NCBI RefSeq assembly: GCF_023823125.1
Contig: NZ_CP090949.1
Coordinates: forward strand, 3,310,001 to 3,374,000
DNA from: Erythrobacter aurantius
GTDB taxonomy: Bacteria; Pseudomonadota; Alphaproteobacteria; Sphingomonadales; Sphingomonadaceae
Direction: 5' to 3'
DNA: 64,000 nt
Translations under genes and position numbers: made by a program
Shown here: one piece after another, positions 1 to 9,237 of the stretch
How positions within the stretch are numbered: position 1 is the stretch's first letter
How the letters are laid out: every line of letters starts with the position of its first letter
The notes under the pieces: model-generated
What the model was told of the DNA's origin: nothing
Databases searched by the model: none
The model's input: only the letters and a program-made list of their open reading frames with translations

Positions 1-551
1 TCGACGGTTTCAGCGGTTGGATTGGACGGATAGCTCACCACCAGCACGCTCGGCCGCGGCACGGTGAAATTCATCGCGCTTTCGAGCGAGCGCCAATATT
101 CCTCGTCCGGTGTCGTGGGGACTGATCGAATTGTCGCCCCGGCGATGATGAACCCAAACGTGTGGATCGGGTACGACGGGTTGGGAGCGAGCACCACGTC
201 TCCGGGCGCTGTGATCGCGGTGGCCAGACTGCCCAGCCCCTCTTTCGAGCCCATGGTGACGACAACTTCGGATTCCGGATCAAGCTCCACCCCAAAGCGC
301 CGTGCGTAATAATTGGCCTGAGCCCGCCGCAGGCCGGGAATACCCTTCGATTGCGAATACCCATGCGCATCGGGTTTCGCCGCAACTTCACACAGCTTGT
401 CGATCACATGCTGAGGCGGCGGCTGATCGGGGTTGCCCATCCCCAGATCGATAATGTCCCTGCCCGCCAGGCGCGCCGCGTGCCGCATCGCATTCACTTC
501 TGCGATAACGTAAGGCGGCAGCCGCTTCATGCGGTAGAATTGTTCGTCCAT
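1..551 (-). CDS. Class I/II PLP-dependent aminotransferase, N-terminal part (cut by window edge)
   Basis: About 183 residues of the N-terminus are present; the gene runs off the left edge. The product begins MDEQFYRMKRLPPYVIAEV and contains DLGMGNPDQPPP, VTMGSKEGL and NPSYPIHTFG, which are typical of the AlaC / LL-diaminopimelate aminotransferase-like branch of fold-type I aminotransferases. These swap amino groups between alanine, glutamate or related amino acids and 2-oxo acids using pyridoxal phosphate. The PLP lysine lies outside the window. The ATG at 551 is chosen because AGGGA lies just upstream on the minus strand. The gene is divergent from phaC. The exact substrate cannot be told from this fragment. 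Confidence 0.85.
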   Translation of the reverse strand, partial: MDEQFYRMKRLPPYVIAEVNAMRHAARLAGRDIIDLGMGNPDQPPPQHVIDKLCEVAAKPDAHGYSQSKGIPGLRRAQANYYARRFGVELDPESEVVVTMGSKEGLGSLATAITAPGDVVLAPNPSYPIHTFGFIIAGATIRSVPTTPDEEYWRSLESAMNFTVPRPSVLVVSYPSNPTAETV

Positions 552-702
552 TGGGTTCCCTGACCATTTGTTCGCGACCGATGTAGTAGCGGACAGAGGC
601 GGTATTGTAGGGCATAAACGGTCGATGTGAAAAGCCGTTTGCGTTAGATCCAGGCTTGCTAAATGAGTCGGACAGGCAACGAACGAGGGAATAGGCGCTA
701 CA

Positions 703-2643
703 ATGGCTGACAAGGACAAACCGGGTGCTGGCGCTGATAACATCTTCGAGACCCTGGCCCCGATAACCGACTTCCTCGGAATGCAGGGCAAGGCCATGCA
801 GGATTTCCTTGGGCAGGCGTTTGCAAGTTCAGATGCAAGCGGCGCGTCTATCCAGTCGGGCTCGTTTCCAAAGGGCATGGATGCAGGCGAGATCGCCGAT
901 TGGGCTAAAGCGAGCGGCGAACTCCAGCAAATGTGGCTCGAATTCGTGACGGGACAGGCGCAAAAGGCCGCCGAGAACTCGACCAAGGGGAAAAGCCTGA
1001 TCGATCCGGCGCAATGGCTGGTGATCTCGCAAAGCATGATGAAGCAATTGCCGACCGGGCCGATCGAAGCGCAAACCCGGCTGGCTCAGGAATCGATGGC
1101 TCTGTGGAAGGGCGTATTCGACCGCTTTGTCACTGGCCAAACTGCGTCAGACGCAGATGCACCGGCGCTGCCACGCTCGGATCGGCGCTTTGCCGACCCG
1201 GCCTGGCGCGAGCATCCCGCATTTGCCCTTCTCCACCAGAATTACCTGATGCTGGCGGAGTATTTCCGCGAAGCGGCCGCTTCGATGGACGGTCTCGACA
1301 GCGAAAAGAAGAAGCAGCTTCAATTCGCGATCAGCGCATTGTCGGAGGCCATGAGCCCGGACAATTTTCTGCTGACCAACCCGGTCGTGATGAAACGCAC
1401 TGTCGAAACGCGCGGGCAAAACCTCGTGCGGGGCATGCGCCACCTGATCAACGATCTGAAGCGCGGTCAATTGACCCACACGGATCCTGATGCCTTCAAG
1501 CTGGGCGAGAATCTGGCGGCGTCGCCCGGCAAGGTGGTTCACGAGACACCGCTGTTCCAGCTGTTGCAATACAGCCCGTCGACCAGCGATGTTTACGAAG
1601 TGCCACTGGTGATCTTCCCGCCGTGGATCAACCGTTTCTATATCCTCGACCTGACGCCCAAGAAGAGCTTCATCAAATGGGCTGTCGACCAGGGCATCAC
1701 CGTGTTCGTGGTCAGCTGGAAATCGGCGGACGAAAGCATGAAGGATGTGGTCTGGGACGATTACATCCGGGCTCAGATCGAGGCGATCGATTGCGTTCGC
1801 GCACGGCTCAAAGTCCCGCAGGTCCACACCATCGGATATTGCGTCGCGGGGACAACGCTGGCTGCGACGCTGGCAGTGCTCGCCCGGCGCGGCGAAGATC
1901 ACAAGGTCAAAAGCGCGACCTTCTTCACGGCTCAGGTGGACTTCGAACGCAGCGGCGATCTCAAGCATTTTATCGATGACGGCCAACTGGAGCTTATCAG
2001 TCAGTTGTCGCCCGAAGGGTATCTGGACGGAAGGTACCTAGCCGCGACGTTCAATGCGCTGCGAGGCAAGGACCTGATCTGGAACTATGTCGTCAACAAC
2101 TACCTTCTGGGCGAGGACTATCCCGCGTTCGACCTGCTTCACTGGAATGGCGACGTCACCAATCTGCCGGCAAAATGGCACAATGATTATCTGCGCGACC
2201 TTTACCGGGACAACAAACTGGTCGTCCCCGATGCGCTGTCGGCGGACGGTACGCCGATCGATCTGACAAGGGTTACAACGCCCAGCTATGTTCAGGCCGG
2301 GCGCGAGGATCACATTGCTCCTGCGGAAAGCGTCTGGCGCATTACCGATCATTTTGCAGGGCCGGTGGACTTCCTGCTTGCCGGCTCCGGACACATTGCC
2401 GGTGTGGTCAACCCGCCAGCAGCGAACAAGTACCAATACTGGGTCGGCGACAGTAAAGCCGCATCGCTCAAGGAATACATCGCCGGAGCAGAAGAGCACC
2501 CCGGCAGTTGGTGGCCCCATTGGCTGGCCTGGCTTGAGCGCCAGTCTGACACCCGCGTCCCGGCAAGTGGCAAGCGCAAGCCGGGCGGCAAAGGAGACAC
2601 CGTTCTGGGCGATGCGCCGGGGAGCTATGTAAAGACCCGTTAG
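703..2643 (+). CDS. phaC: Class I poly(3-hydroxyalkanoate) synthase PhaC
   Basis: The 646-residue length fits class I PHA synthases, which polymerise (R)-3-hydroxyacyl-CoA into storage polyester at the granule surface. After an N-terminal domain of about 250 residues comes the alpha/beta-hydrolase catalytic domain. The nucleophile is Cys380 in IGYCVAGTTLA, the acid Asp536 in GREDHIAP, and the base His564 in GSGHIAGVVNPP. The lipase-like box reads GYCVAG where most relatives, as I recall them, have G-x-C-x-G-G, so one glycine is replaced by alanine. GAGGGA lies 12-17 nt upstream of the ATG. The phasin gene follows in the same direction but has its own promoter region. Confidence 0.95.
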   Translation: MADKDKPGAGADNIFETLAPITDFLGMQGKAMQDFLGQAFASSDASGASIQSGSFPKGMDAGEIADWAKASGELQQMWLEFVTGQAQKAAENSTKGKSLIDPAQWLVISQSMMKQLPTGPIEAQTRLAQESMALWKGVFDRFVTGQTASDADAPALPRSDRRFADPAWREHPAFALLHQNYLMLAEYFREAAASMDGLDSEKKKQLQFAISALSEAMSPDNFLLTNPVVMKRTVETRGQNLVRGMRHLINDLKRGQLTHTDPDAFKLGENLAASPGKVVHETPLFQLLQYSPSTSDVYEVPLVIFPPWINRFYILDLTPKKSFIKWAVDQGITVFVVSWKSADESMKDVVWDDYIRAQIEAIDCVRARLKVPQVHTIGYCVAGTTLAATLAVLARRGEDHKVKSATFFTAQVDFERSGDLKHFIDDGQLELISQLSPEGYLDGRYLAATFNALRGKDLIWNYVVNNYLLGEDYPAFDLLHWNGDVTNLPAKWHNDYLRDLYRDNKLVVPDALSADGTPIDLTRVTTPSYVQAGREDHIAPAESVWRITDHFAGPVDFLLAGSGHIAGVVNPPAANKYQYWVGDSKAASLKEYIAGAEEHPGSWWPHWLAWLERQSDTRVPASGKRKPGGKGDTVLGDAPGSYVKTR

Positions 2644-2711
2644 GCGATAAAATTGCCTTCCGAGTTTCCCGAAACGCCACCTTTTACCGATAAACCAATG
2701 CCTTAGGCATA

Positions 2712-2776
2712 TTTTTGTGCACTGCACAAAAAACTTGACTTCGCAGTTGCAATCACTATTTTGTGCAGTGCAACAC
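2712..2776 (+). promoter_or_regulatory. Phasin promoter with palindromic operator (PhaR-like)
   Basis: A perfect 10-bp inverted repeat, TTTTTGTGCA and TGCACAAAAA around one C, lies at 2712-2732. A second, imperfect copy of its core (TTGTGCA-G-TGCAACA) lies at 2761-2775. Between and overlapping them are TTGACT (2735-2740) and TATTTT (2757-2762), 16 bp apart, which could be the -35 and -10. PhaR-type repressors in PHA producers bind TGC-rich palindromes and detach when polymer forms. Assigning this operator to such a repressor is inference; no phaR gene is visible in this window. Confidence 0.6.
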
Positions 2777-2790
2777 AAAGCGAGGTTCCT

Positions 2791-3600
2791 ATGGCTGACG
2801 CCAAGACATCATCGGAAAAGACCGTGGCAAAAATCGATGCCGCGGCCGAGAAAGCTTACGAAGAGGCAGCTGTGAAGAAAACCACGGCAAGCCCGGCCAA
2901 GGTCGCCAAAGCGGTCGAGGCAGACGCGCCCAAGCCGGCAGCCAAGGCCAAAGCTGTGAAGAAGGCGGTTGCCGCTCCGGCAAAGAAGCCTGCCGCAGCC
3001 GAAAAGAAGGCACCGGCCAAGAAGGTCGCCGCCAAGAAGACCCCCGCTGCAAAGAAGCCGGCCCCCAAGAAGGCTCCGGTGGCAGCAAAGAAGGCAGCGC
3101 CCAAGGCAACTGCACCGACCCCGAACAACAGCCCCGTTACCAAACTCAAGGACACCATCATGGCAACTGCTCAAAAGACCGATTTCACTGCCCAGGCCAA
3201 GGAAATGGCTGCTGACGTGCAAGAGCGCGTGAAGGGCGCCTACGCCAAGGCTGGCGAATTCGCTTCGGAAGCTGGCGAATTCAACAAGGCCAACCTCGAC
3301 GCAGTCGTAGAAAGCGGCAAGATCTTCTTCGCCGGCGCGCAGCAGCTCGTCCGTGAGAACGTCGAAACCGGCAAGACCGTCGTCGAGACCGTCACCGAAG
3401 ACGTCAAGAAGGTCGCTTCGGTCAAGTCGCCGACTGAACTCATGCAGCTGCAGGGCGAAATCGCTCGTCGCAACTTCGACGCCGTCGTTTCGTTCGGCTC
3501 GCAGCGCACCGAAGCTTGGGTGAAGCTCTACAACGATGCTTTCGCCCCGATTTCGAACCGCGTCAGCGTCGCTGCCGAGAAGATCTCGAAGGCCGCCTAA
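2791..3600 (+). CDS. Phasin with histone H1-like Ala/Lys/Pro-rich N-terminal extension
   Basis: This is a 269-residue PHA granule-associated protein. Residues ~1-122 are rich in Ala, Lys and Pro with repeated PAKK/AAKK units, as in histone H1-like tails. From about residue 124 ([16 protein letters not shown]) follows a standard phasin_2 helical domain with [18 protein letters not shown] and [18 protein letters not shown]. Phasins coat granules; a basic tail could tie granules to DNA, as proposed for PhaM-type proteins. ATG at 2791 follows AGCGAGG. The internal Met at 3160 is in frame, preceded by AAGGAC, and would make a plain phasin of ordinary length. Confidence 0.9.
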   Translation: MADAKTSSEKTVAKIDAAAEKAYEEAAVKKTTASPAKVAKAVEADAPKPAAKAKAVKKAVAAPAKKPAAAEKKAPAKKVAAKKTPAAKKPAPKKAPVAAKKAAPKATAPTPNNSPVTKLKDTIMATAQKTDFTAQAKEMAADVQERVKGAYAKAGEFASEAGEFNKANLDAVVESGKIFFAGAQQLVRENVETGKTVVETVTEDVKKVASVKSPTELMQLQGEIARRNFDAVVSFGSQRTEAWVKLYNDAFAPISNRVSVAAEKISKAA

Positions 3601-3676
3601 GCGCCGATACAAGTTTCTGGACCGGGCCTCTCCTCTCTCTCCCAATCCCGGTTCACGAAAGCGCGCGAAAGCGCAT

Positions 3677-3714
3677 GGGCCGGACAGACCGAATATGGTC
3701 TGTCCGGCCCTTTA
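3677..3714 (+). terminator. Rho-independent terminator after phasin gene
   Basis: A perfect 14-bp stem, GGGCCGGACAGACC (3677-3690) and its complement (3697-3710), encloses a 6-nt loop and is followed by TTTACGTTTT. It lies 76 bp after the phasin stop codon. Confidence 0.85.
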
Positions 3715-3793
3715 CGTTTTGCATCGACTTTGCAGGCATTGGGCGCGAGAGACGACTTGCGAACCCGCATATGAATCCCATAATGGAAAGCCC

Positions 3794-4183
3794 ATGGCCA
3801 CGCCTTTGCCCTCCCGTGTTGTTGACATCCCCGTTTGCGGGATCGCCGTCGTTCGTGCGGCTGATGACAACAAGACGCCGGGCACCGATGGCGAAGTCGG
3901 GATCGCGACCAAGACTCGCGCAAAGCCAAAGAAGCCGAGCCAGTACAAGGTTCTGATGCTGAACGACGACTACACGCCGATGGAGTTCGTCGTCATGGTG
4001 CTCAAACGGTTCTTCAACATGGATCTCGAACAGGCGACCCGTGTTATGCTGCATGTCCACCAAAAGGGCGTCGGCGTTTGCGGCATCTTTCCGTACGAAG
4101 TGGCCGAGACCAAGGTGAACCAGGTGATGGATTTTGCGCGGCAAAACCAGCACCCGCTGCAATGCACTCTCGAAAAGGCATAA
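3794..4183 (+). CDS. clpS: ATP-dependent Clp protease adaptor ClpS
   Basis: This 129-residue protein has the ClpS core: [39 protein letters not shown] and a C-terminal [10 protein letters not shown]. ClpS binds N-degron substrates (those with bulky N-terminal residues) and hands them to ClpAP. The N-terminal ~45 residues are a flexible, family-typical extension. The ATG at 3794 is preferred to upstream in-frame starts because GGAAAG sits right before it and upstream sequence contains the phasin terminator. A DUF427 gene follows almost immediately; clpA is not in this window. Confidence 0.93.
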   Translation: MATPLPSRVVDIPVCGIAVVRAADDNKTPGTDGEVGIATKTRAKPKKPSQYKVLMLNDDYTPMEFVVMVLKRFFNMDLEQATRVMLHVHQKGVGVCGIFPYEVAETKVNQVMDFARQNQHPLQCTLEKA

Positions 4184-4190
4184 TCTGCCG

Positions 4191-4700
4191 TTGAGCCTGT
4201 TCGGCGCCCATCCGCAGCCCGATCCGGTCAAACCCGGACAGGAAAGCGTCTGGGACTATCCACGCCCCGCGATCTGCGAACCGACCGAAAGGCACATCCG
4301 GGTCATACACCAGGGGGTGGATCTGGCAGACACCCGAAAGGCCTGGCGCACACTCGAAACGAGCCACCCGCCGACTTATTACATACCGCAATCCGACGTC
4401 GCGATGGAGTATCTGGTCGCCAATCCGCGCCGCACACTGTGCGAATGGAAGGGGCAGGCACGATATTTCGATATTGTTGTCGGTGATCAGGTGATTGTTG
4501 CAGGTGCGTGGAGTTACCCGTCACCCACGCCTTCCTTTGCCCCGATCCGCGATCATCTGGCTTTCTATCCCGATCCGCTCGATCAATGCCTTGTCGATGG
4601 CGAACAGATCACTCCCCAGCCCGGCGGGTTCTATGGTGGCTGGATCAGCCAATACGAAGCCGGGCCTTTCAAGGGTGGGCCGGGCAGTCGGTTCTGGTAA
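4191..4700 (+). CDS. DUF427 domain-containing protein
   Basis: A protein of about 169 residues matching the DUF427 family: a small beta-rich domain with VWDYPRPAICEPT, WRTLETSHPPTYYIP, LCEWKGQARYFDI and a closing FPYEAGPFKGGPGS-like stretch (here QYEAGPFKGGPGSRFW). Its function is not established. The proposed TTG start at 4191 lies 8 bp after the clpS stop, with AAAAGG upstream; an in-frame ATG at 4134 would overlap clpS by 50 bp and seems less likely. The close spacing suggests co-transcription with clpS. Confidence 0.75.
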   Translation: MSLFGAHPQPDPVKPGQESVWDYPRPAICEPTERHIRVIHQGVDLADTRKAWRTLETSHPPTYYIPQSDVAMEYLVANPRRTLCEWKGQARYFDIVVGDQVIVAGAWSYPSPTPSFAPIRDHLAFYPDPLDQCLVDGEQITPQPGGFYGGWISQYEAGPFKGGPGSRFW

Positions 4701-4792
4701 AACAGGCCTGTAGATGCGCTGATAACGCGTTGGGGCATGACGCAGCCGACAATTCGCGCTAGGGGCTGGGATCAAGAGGCTTCTGACGTAAC

Positions 4793-6061
4793 GTGTTCAA
4801 CTTCATTCCCAGCATTGACCGTTATATCTTCCGCTTGGTGATCGTGCCAATGCTGGGCGTGTTCGCGCTCGCGGCATCGCTGCTCCTGCTCGACAAGATG
4901 CTGCGCCTGTTCGATTTTGTGGCGATCGAGGGCGGTCCGATCGGGGTCGTCTTCAAGATGCTGGGCGCTCTGATCCCCGAATACGCCAGCCTAGCGATCC
5001 CGCTTGGCCTGCTGCTCGGGGTGCTGCTCGCCTTTCGCAAGCTCGCGACCACCAGCGAACTCGACACCATGCGCGCAGTCGGGCTGTCATACTGGCGGCT
5101 GCTCAGGGTTCCCTATGCGATCACGCTTGTGCTGGTCGCGGTCAACGTCGCCCTGGTCTTCTACGTCCAGCCGCTGAGCCGTTATTACTACGAACAGATG
5201 GAATACGAGCTTCGATCGGGCGCGCTTGGTGCGTCGATCAAGGTTGGCGAATTCACCACGCTGGCGGACCGCATGGCCCTGCGCATCGAACAGAGCGAGG
5301 ATGAAGGGCGGCGGCTGATCGGGATTTATGCCCGCGTGTCGAATGATCGCGAACAGACACTCACCATCAGCGCGCAGGAAGGCGCGTTCCTCGCAACTTC
5401 TGACGATCCCGACACGATCATCCTGGGCCTGACCGAAGGCACGATCATTCAGGATACCGGCAGCGAGACGCCGCGCGTGCTGTCATTCAGCCGGCATGAC
5501 TTGCCGATCGACCTTCCCAAGATCGAGGAGTTTCGCGCTCGCGGGGACGCCAGCCGGGAATATATCCTCCCGGAATTGCTCAGCATCGGCTGGGCTGACA
5601 AAAGCTCGACCAAGTCGGAGCGCGATGCCAGTCAGGCGACTTTCAACTATCGCCTGGTCGAAGTTGTCATGATGCTGCTTATGCCACTGCTCGCGGTGGC
5701 GCTGGCGATACCGCCGAAACGATCCACCAGCGCGCTGGGGGTGTTCGTCTCGATCATCCTCGTGGTCGCCTATCACAAGGTCAATCAATACGGAGAAGAC
5801 GTCGCCACGTTAGGCCGGATCGATCCGATCGTGGCGCTTTGGGGGCCTTTCTTCCTCTTCGCCGCTCTTATTCTATGGATGTATTACCGGACGGCACACG
5901 TCCCCGGTGGCCAGGCGCTTGGTGCGCTGGAAACGCTGTTTGCCAAGCTCTCCAAACAAGTGAGCAAGCTGTTCGCGCGTCGCAAGCCACCATCGCTTCT
6001 GGCCGATCATTCCGCTGATCAGGCAGCCGAAAAAGACTCTCGGCTGGCTCCTGCCGAATAG
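4793..6061 (+). CDS. lptF: LPS export ABC transporter permease LptF
   Basis: 422 residues of the LptF/LptG (YjgP/YjgQ) family. It starts FNFIPSIDRYIFRLVIVPML, with a first transmembrane helix, helices 2-3 around residues 55-120, a large periplasmic beta-jellyroll domain (~130-290) and three C-terminal helices before a basic tail. With LptG and two LptB subunits it extracts lipopolysaccharide from the inner membrane and passes it to LptC/A. The start is GTG at 4793 with AAGAGG upstream. lptG follows 18 bp later in the same operon. Confidence 0.93.
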   Translation: MFNFIPSIDRYIFRLVIVPMLGVFALAASLLLLDKMLRLFDFVAIEGGPIGVVFKMLGALIPEYASLAIPLGLLLGVLLAFRKLATTSELDTMRAVGLSYWRLLRVPYAITLVLVAVNVALVFYVQPLSRYYYEQMEYELRSGALGASIKVGEFTTLADRMALRIEQSEDEGRRLIGIYARVSNDREQTLTISAQEGAFLATSDDPDTIILGLTEGTIIQDTGSETPRVLSFSRHDLPIDLPKIEEFRARGDASREYILPELLSIGWADKSSTKSERDASQATFNYRLVEVVMMLLMPLLAVALAIPPKRSTSALGVFVSIILVVAYHKVNQYGEDVATLGRIDPIVALWGPFFLFAALILWMYYRTAHVPGGQALGALETLFAKLSKQVSKLFARRKPPSLLADHSADQAAEKDSRLAPAE

Positions 6062-6079
6062 ACGAAAGGCGCACACACG

Positions 6080-7177
6080 GTGCAGCTCGACTTTTTTCCT
6101 TCCCGCTCGCTGACATTCTATCTCGCGAAGATGTTCGTGGTGCGGATCATCGCGGTCCTCGTGATGCTGGTTCTGGTGCTTCTCGCGCTCGACCTGCTCG
6201 GTTCGACGGGCAAGATCCTCGAACCGCAGGGCAATGGACAGGCTGAGATCCTGAAATACGCCAGCCTGCGTGTCCCGCAGTTGATATCGCGGTTCCTGCC
6301 GTATTCGGTGCTGCTCGCAACGCTAATCACGCTAGTGACGCTGAACCAGAATAGCGAAGTGGTGGCGATGAAGGCAGCAGGGCTGTCCGCCCATCAGGTG
6401 CTGTCACCGCTGCTGCTGACGGCGGCAGTCATTTCCGTCATCAGTTTTGGCTTTAACGAAAGGATCGTGACCCGCGCGAACGCGACGCTGAAGGCGTGGG
6501 AGGCAGTGGAATATGGGGCGATTCCAGCAGATTCGGGGGTGCGCGCCAACATCAACCTGACGGACGGTCGCAACATCCTGTCAGCGTCATCGCTTACCGG
6601 CTCTGGCGAAGGAATCGTGCTGACGAATGTCACTTGGGACGCTCGCGGGCCGGGCGGCATCGTGACGGAGCAAATCCGGGCAACCCGCGCCACCTATGCC
6701 GCGCCGGGTTGGAAGCTGGAGAACCCGCGCCGCTTCGATGTCGGAGCCACCGAGGTTGAGACGCTCGACACCGTGATTGTCGGCGAAGGGCTGACACCAG
6801 ACCAGATCGATTTGCAATCAGTCGACGTTGACGGACAAAGCTTCTGGGAACTGGGCGCAACGATAACTGCGCTGGAGTCGGTGGGGCGGAGAACCTCGGA
6901 GATGCGGGCCAAGTGGTGGCACCGGATTTCAGGCCCCCTGTCGGCCTTGCTCATGCCATTGCTGGGTTCGGTTGCCGCCTTCGGCCTTGCGCGATCGGGG
7001 CAATTGTTCGTGCGTGCGATCATCGGGATGGCACTGGGGTTCGCCTATTTCGTGGTGGACAATGCCGCCCTGGCGATGGGCAGCTTTGGCGGATATCCGC
7101 CCTTCCTCGCGGCATGGGCACCTTTCTTCCTGTTTTTGCTGGTCGGTGAGACGGTTCTGATCAGGACCGAAGAGTGA
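6080..7177 (+). CDS. lptG: LPS export ABC transporter permease LptG
   Basis: 365 residues, the usual LptG length. It begins QLDFFPSRSLTFYLAKMF, has an N-terminal membrane block with LLDLLGSTGKILE and VPQLISRFLPYSVLLATL, a periplasmic domain, and three C-terminal helices (SGPLSALLMPLLGSVAAFGL, GMALGFAYFVVDNAALAMGS). It is the partner of LptF in LPS extraction. The start is GTG at 6080. Its last bases overlap the next gene (GTGA at 7174-7177), so the downstream acetyltransferase is probably translationally coupled. Confidence 0.93.
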   Translation: MQLDFFPSRSLTFYLAKMFVVRIIAVLVMLVLVLLALDLLGSTGKILEPQGNGQAEILKYASLRVPQLISRFLPYSVLLATLITLVTLNQNSEVVAMKAAGLSAHQVLSPLLLTAAVISVISFGFNERIVTRANATLKAWEAVEYGAIPADSGVRANINLTDGRNILSASSLTGSGEGIVLTNVTWDARGPGGIVTEQIRATRATYAAPGWKLENPRRFDVGATEVETLDTVIVGEGLTPDQIDLQSVDVDGQSFWELGATITALESVGRRTSEMRAKWWHRISGPLSALLMPLLGSVAAFGLARSGQLFVRAIIGMALGFAYFVVDNAALAMGSFGGYPPFLAAWAPFFLFLLVGETVLIRTEE

Positions 7178-7692
7178 GCGGATGGTCGCTCCGCCTTGCG
7201 CGGCCCGAGGATGCCGAGCATTTCCCGGCTATCGAAAAGGCGGCAGCGCGCCTTTTTGAGACTATTCCCGAACTCGCTTATCTTGCGAACGGTGATGTCA
7301 TCCCGATGGAACGCCATTCGAGGCTGATCCGCAAAGGCCATTGCCTGACCGCACTTCATGACGACCAGTGCGTAGGCTTCATTGCGACGGAGCCATTCAG
7401 GCGGGAACTGCATATCTGGGAAATGTCGGTCGATCCCGCCTTTCAGAAGCGCGGGATCGGCGCGGGCCTGCTGCGGGCCAGCATCATAGATGCGCGCAAT
7501 TCTGGATTCCGGGCGCTGACGCTCACGACATTTCGCGACGTGTCGTGGAACGCACCTTTCTATGCGCGGATCGGTTTCGAAGAAGTCACGGCGCTTGATG
7601 CGCACCCCCGCCTCGCTGCCGAACTGGCGCTGGAGGCGGACAACGGCCTGCCGGCGGATCGCCGCTGCGCGATGATCTGTTTCCTCGATTGA
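7174..7692 (+). CDS. GNAT family N-acetyltransferase
   Basis: 172 residues with a GNAT fold: an N-terminal LRLARPEDAEHFPAIEKAAA, then the acetyl-CoA-binding motif A region WEMSVDPAFQKRGIGAGLLR (R/Q-x-x-G-x-G/A) and a C-terminal FYARIGFEEV. Such enzymes acetylate small molecules or protein amines; the substrate is unknown. The GTG start overlaps the lptG stop by four bases, so it is the third gene of the lpt operon. Confidence 0.85.
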   Translation: MSGWSLRLARPEDAEHFPAIEKAAARLFETIPELAYLANGDVIPMERHSRLIRKGHCLTALHDDQCVGFIATEPFRRELHIWEMSVDPAFQKRGIGAGLLRASIIDARNSGFRALTLTTFRDVSWNAPFYARIGFEEVTALDAHPRLAAELALEADNGLPADRRCAMICFLD

Positions 7693-7736
7693 TCGCGTCG
7701 GTCTATGCTGGCGCATCACAAAAGAGGATCAAGCTC

Positions 7737-8000
7737 ATGAAAGTCGCGCCCGCCCTCGCAACAATCGCGTTCTCGCTCGCGCTCGTAGCCTGTCAGAACG
7801 AGCCGGACGAGGCTCCCGACATCACCGAGGTCATCCCAGCAGACGAAGGGACAGACGCAGCGGCTGAAGGCGCCGAGGCCGAAACCGGCGATGATGCAGG
7901 CATCGAACCATCGGCGCCTGCGACGATGGAAAGCGGCAGCAATGAAGACGGCGGGCGGGCGATCGATCCCGAACGCAACAAGCTGCTTCCAGCCGACTGA
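7737..8000 (+). CDS. Small acidic putative lipoprotein
   Basis: 87 residues. The N-terminus MKVAPALATIAFSLALVAC is a type II signal peptide with lipobox ALVAC (Cys19 lipidated). The mature part is acidic (many Glu, Asp and Ala) with no known domain and ends AIDPERNKLLPAD. The ATG at 7737 is chosen over an upstream in-frame start because AAAGAGGA lies 9 bp before it. It is convergent with the desaturase gene (3-bp gap). Function unknown. Confidence 0.7.
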   Translation: MKVAPALATIAFSLALVACQNEPDEAPDITEVIPADEGTDAAAEGAEAETGDDAGIEPSAPATMESGSNEDGGRAIDPERNKLLPAD

Positions 8001-8003
8001 AGC

Positions 8004-9092
8004 CTACCGGGGCACCATGGTGCTGCGGGCAATCCGGGCAACCAGCGTCAACATGCCCGGGTGGTTCGCGCCTTCATAGGTCGAACCATCGCCCAGTTCC
8101 TTCGCCAGCCGGCGGTGCGCCTCGGGCAGGTCGTGATAGGGCATCGAGGGCATCAAGTGATGCAAGGCGTGATAGCGCAGCCCAACCGGAGCCCAGATCT
8201 CGGCAGCGATGCCCGGCGGCGGCACGTTGACGCTATCGAGGAATTGCGCGGTCACCGTCATCGGCTCGCCCTCGTTCTCCCAAAGATGCGCAACAAGTGT
8301 CCGCAGCTGGTTGAGCAGGGCGGTGAAGGACACGATCGCGAGCGCGATCAGCAAGGGGCGCCAGCCGAGCGCAAAGGTGCTGGCGATCAGGGCAATCGCC
8401 CAGACGCTGGCTCCGGCTTCCTGCCAGAACACCATGCGGGCAAAGTCGCCGGTTGGAGGCTTCCGACGGAAATCGGGGTTGATCGAAAGCGCCGAAAATC
8501 GCTCCCACGTGAACTTGCGCAGGGGCGGAATGATCGCGCCAAGCGGAACCAGCACACCAAACCGGATCAGCAATGCGATAGGGGCCAGCAATGCAATGAT
8601 GACGAATACCGGCAGGCTCCAAGGCTTCATCAGTGCCAGCGGCAGGTATTCCGGATCTTCCACCGTGCCGTACTGGGTGCGCTTGTGATGGATCACGTGC
8701 ACACCTTCGTACATGAAGCTAGGCGTGAGCATGGGAATGCCGACCAGCAGGTTCCAGCCGGCGCGAAATCCAGGCAACGCGTCGCGGTGGATGTGCGTCA
8801 ATTCGTGAATGAACATGAGCGCGCGATACAGCGCGAGCGATGCAACCAGACCGGCGGCGATAGCAATCGCCAGATTTTCAGTCAGGATCGCGGCAGCAAT
8901 ACCGCCATAGCCCAACGCAGCCGATATCAGCATGTCCGGCCAGTAGATCGCACCGCGCGCTTCACCCAGATCCTTGGTCAGATCACGGGCAGCGCGCAGC
9001 ATGTCCTTGTCGTCCGCAGTCTGGAAATCAGCGCGGGTCGCGCGCGGCTTCGTGGCGGATGGGGAAGTGGAAAGTGGCTGGTGCATGGTCAT
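8004..9092 (-). CDS. Membrane fatty acid desaturase
   Basis: About 362 residues with the three histidine boxes of the membrane di-iron desaturase family: HELTHIH, HVIHHKR and HALHHLMP. Four or so hydrophobic segments lie between and around the boxes. These enzymes introduce double bonds into acyl chains at the cytoplasmic membrane. The N-terminus is Ser/Thr/Ala-rich. Start candidates are ATG at 9125, 9092 or 9086; 9092 is an estimate because no strong ribosome site is seen. Substrate and position specificity cannot be assigned. Confidence 0.88.
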   Translation of the reverse strand: MTMHQPLSTSPSATKPRATRADFQTADDKDMLRAARDLTKDLGEARGAIYWPDMLISAALGYGGIAAAILTENLAIAIAAGLVASLALYRALMFIHELTHIHRDALPGFRAGWNLLVGIPMLTPSFMYEGVHVIHHKRTQYGTVEDPEYLPLALMKPWSLPVFVIIALLAPIALLIRFGVLVPLGAIIPPLRKFTWERFSALSINPDFRRKPPTGDFARMVFWQEAGASVWAIALIASTFALGWRPLLIALAIVSFTALLNQLRTLVAHLWENEGEPMTVTAQFLDSVNVPPPGIAAEIWAPVGLRYHALHHLMPSMPYHDLPEAHRRLAKELGDGSTYEGANHPGMLTLVARIARSTMVPR

Positions 9093-9237
9093 GTTGGTTG
9101 TTTCGACAAAGGGCCAATACCGCATTTGCAGCGGTTACGGCAAACCCGCTTTGCTCATAAGTGTGATCGACTGGCTTGCGCCTTAGGCCAGCAAGCCGCA
9201 AGGACGCTTTGACATAAAGCAATACGGGACAAATCCC

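Noticed and set aside
2809..3645. Minus-strand frame opposite the phasin
   Set aside because: It arises from the Ala/Lys repeat and would run into the phasin terminator and promoter region.
8061..9212. Long plus-strand frame of 383 codons
   Set aside because: It is antisense to the fatty acid desaturase, whose three histidine boxes are clear on the minus strand.
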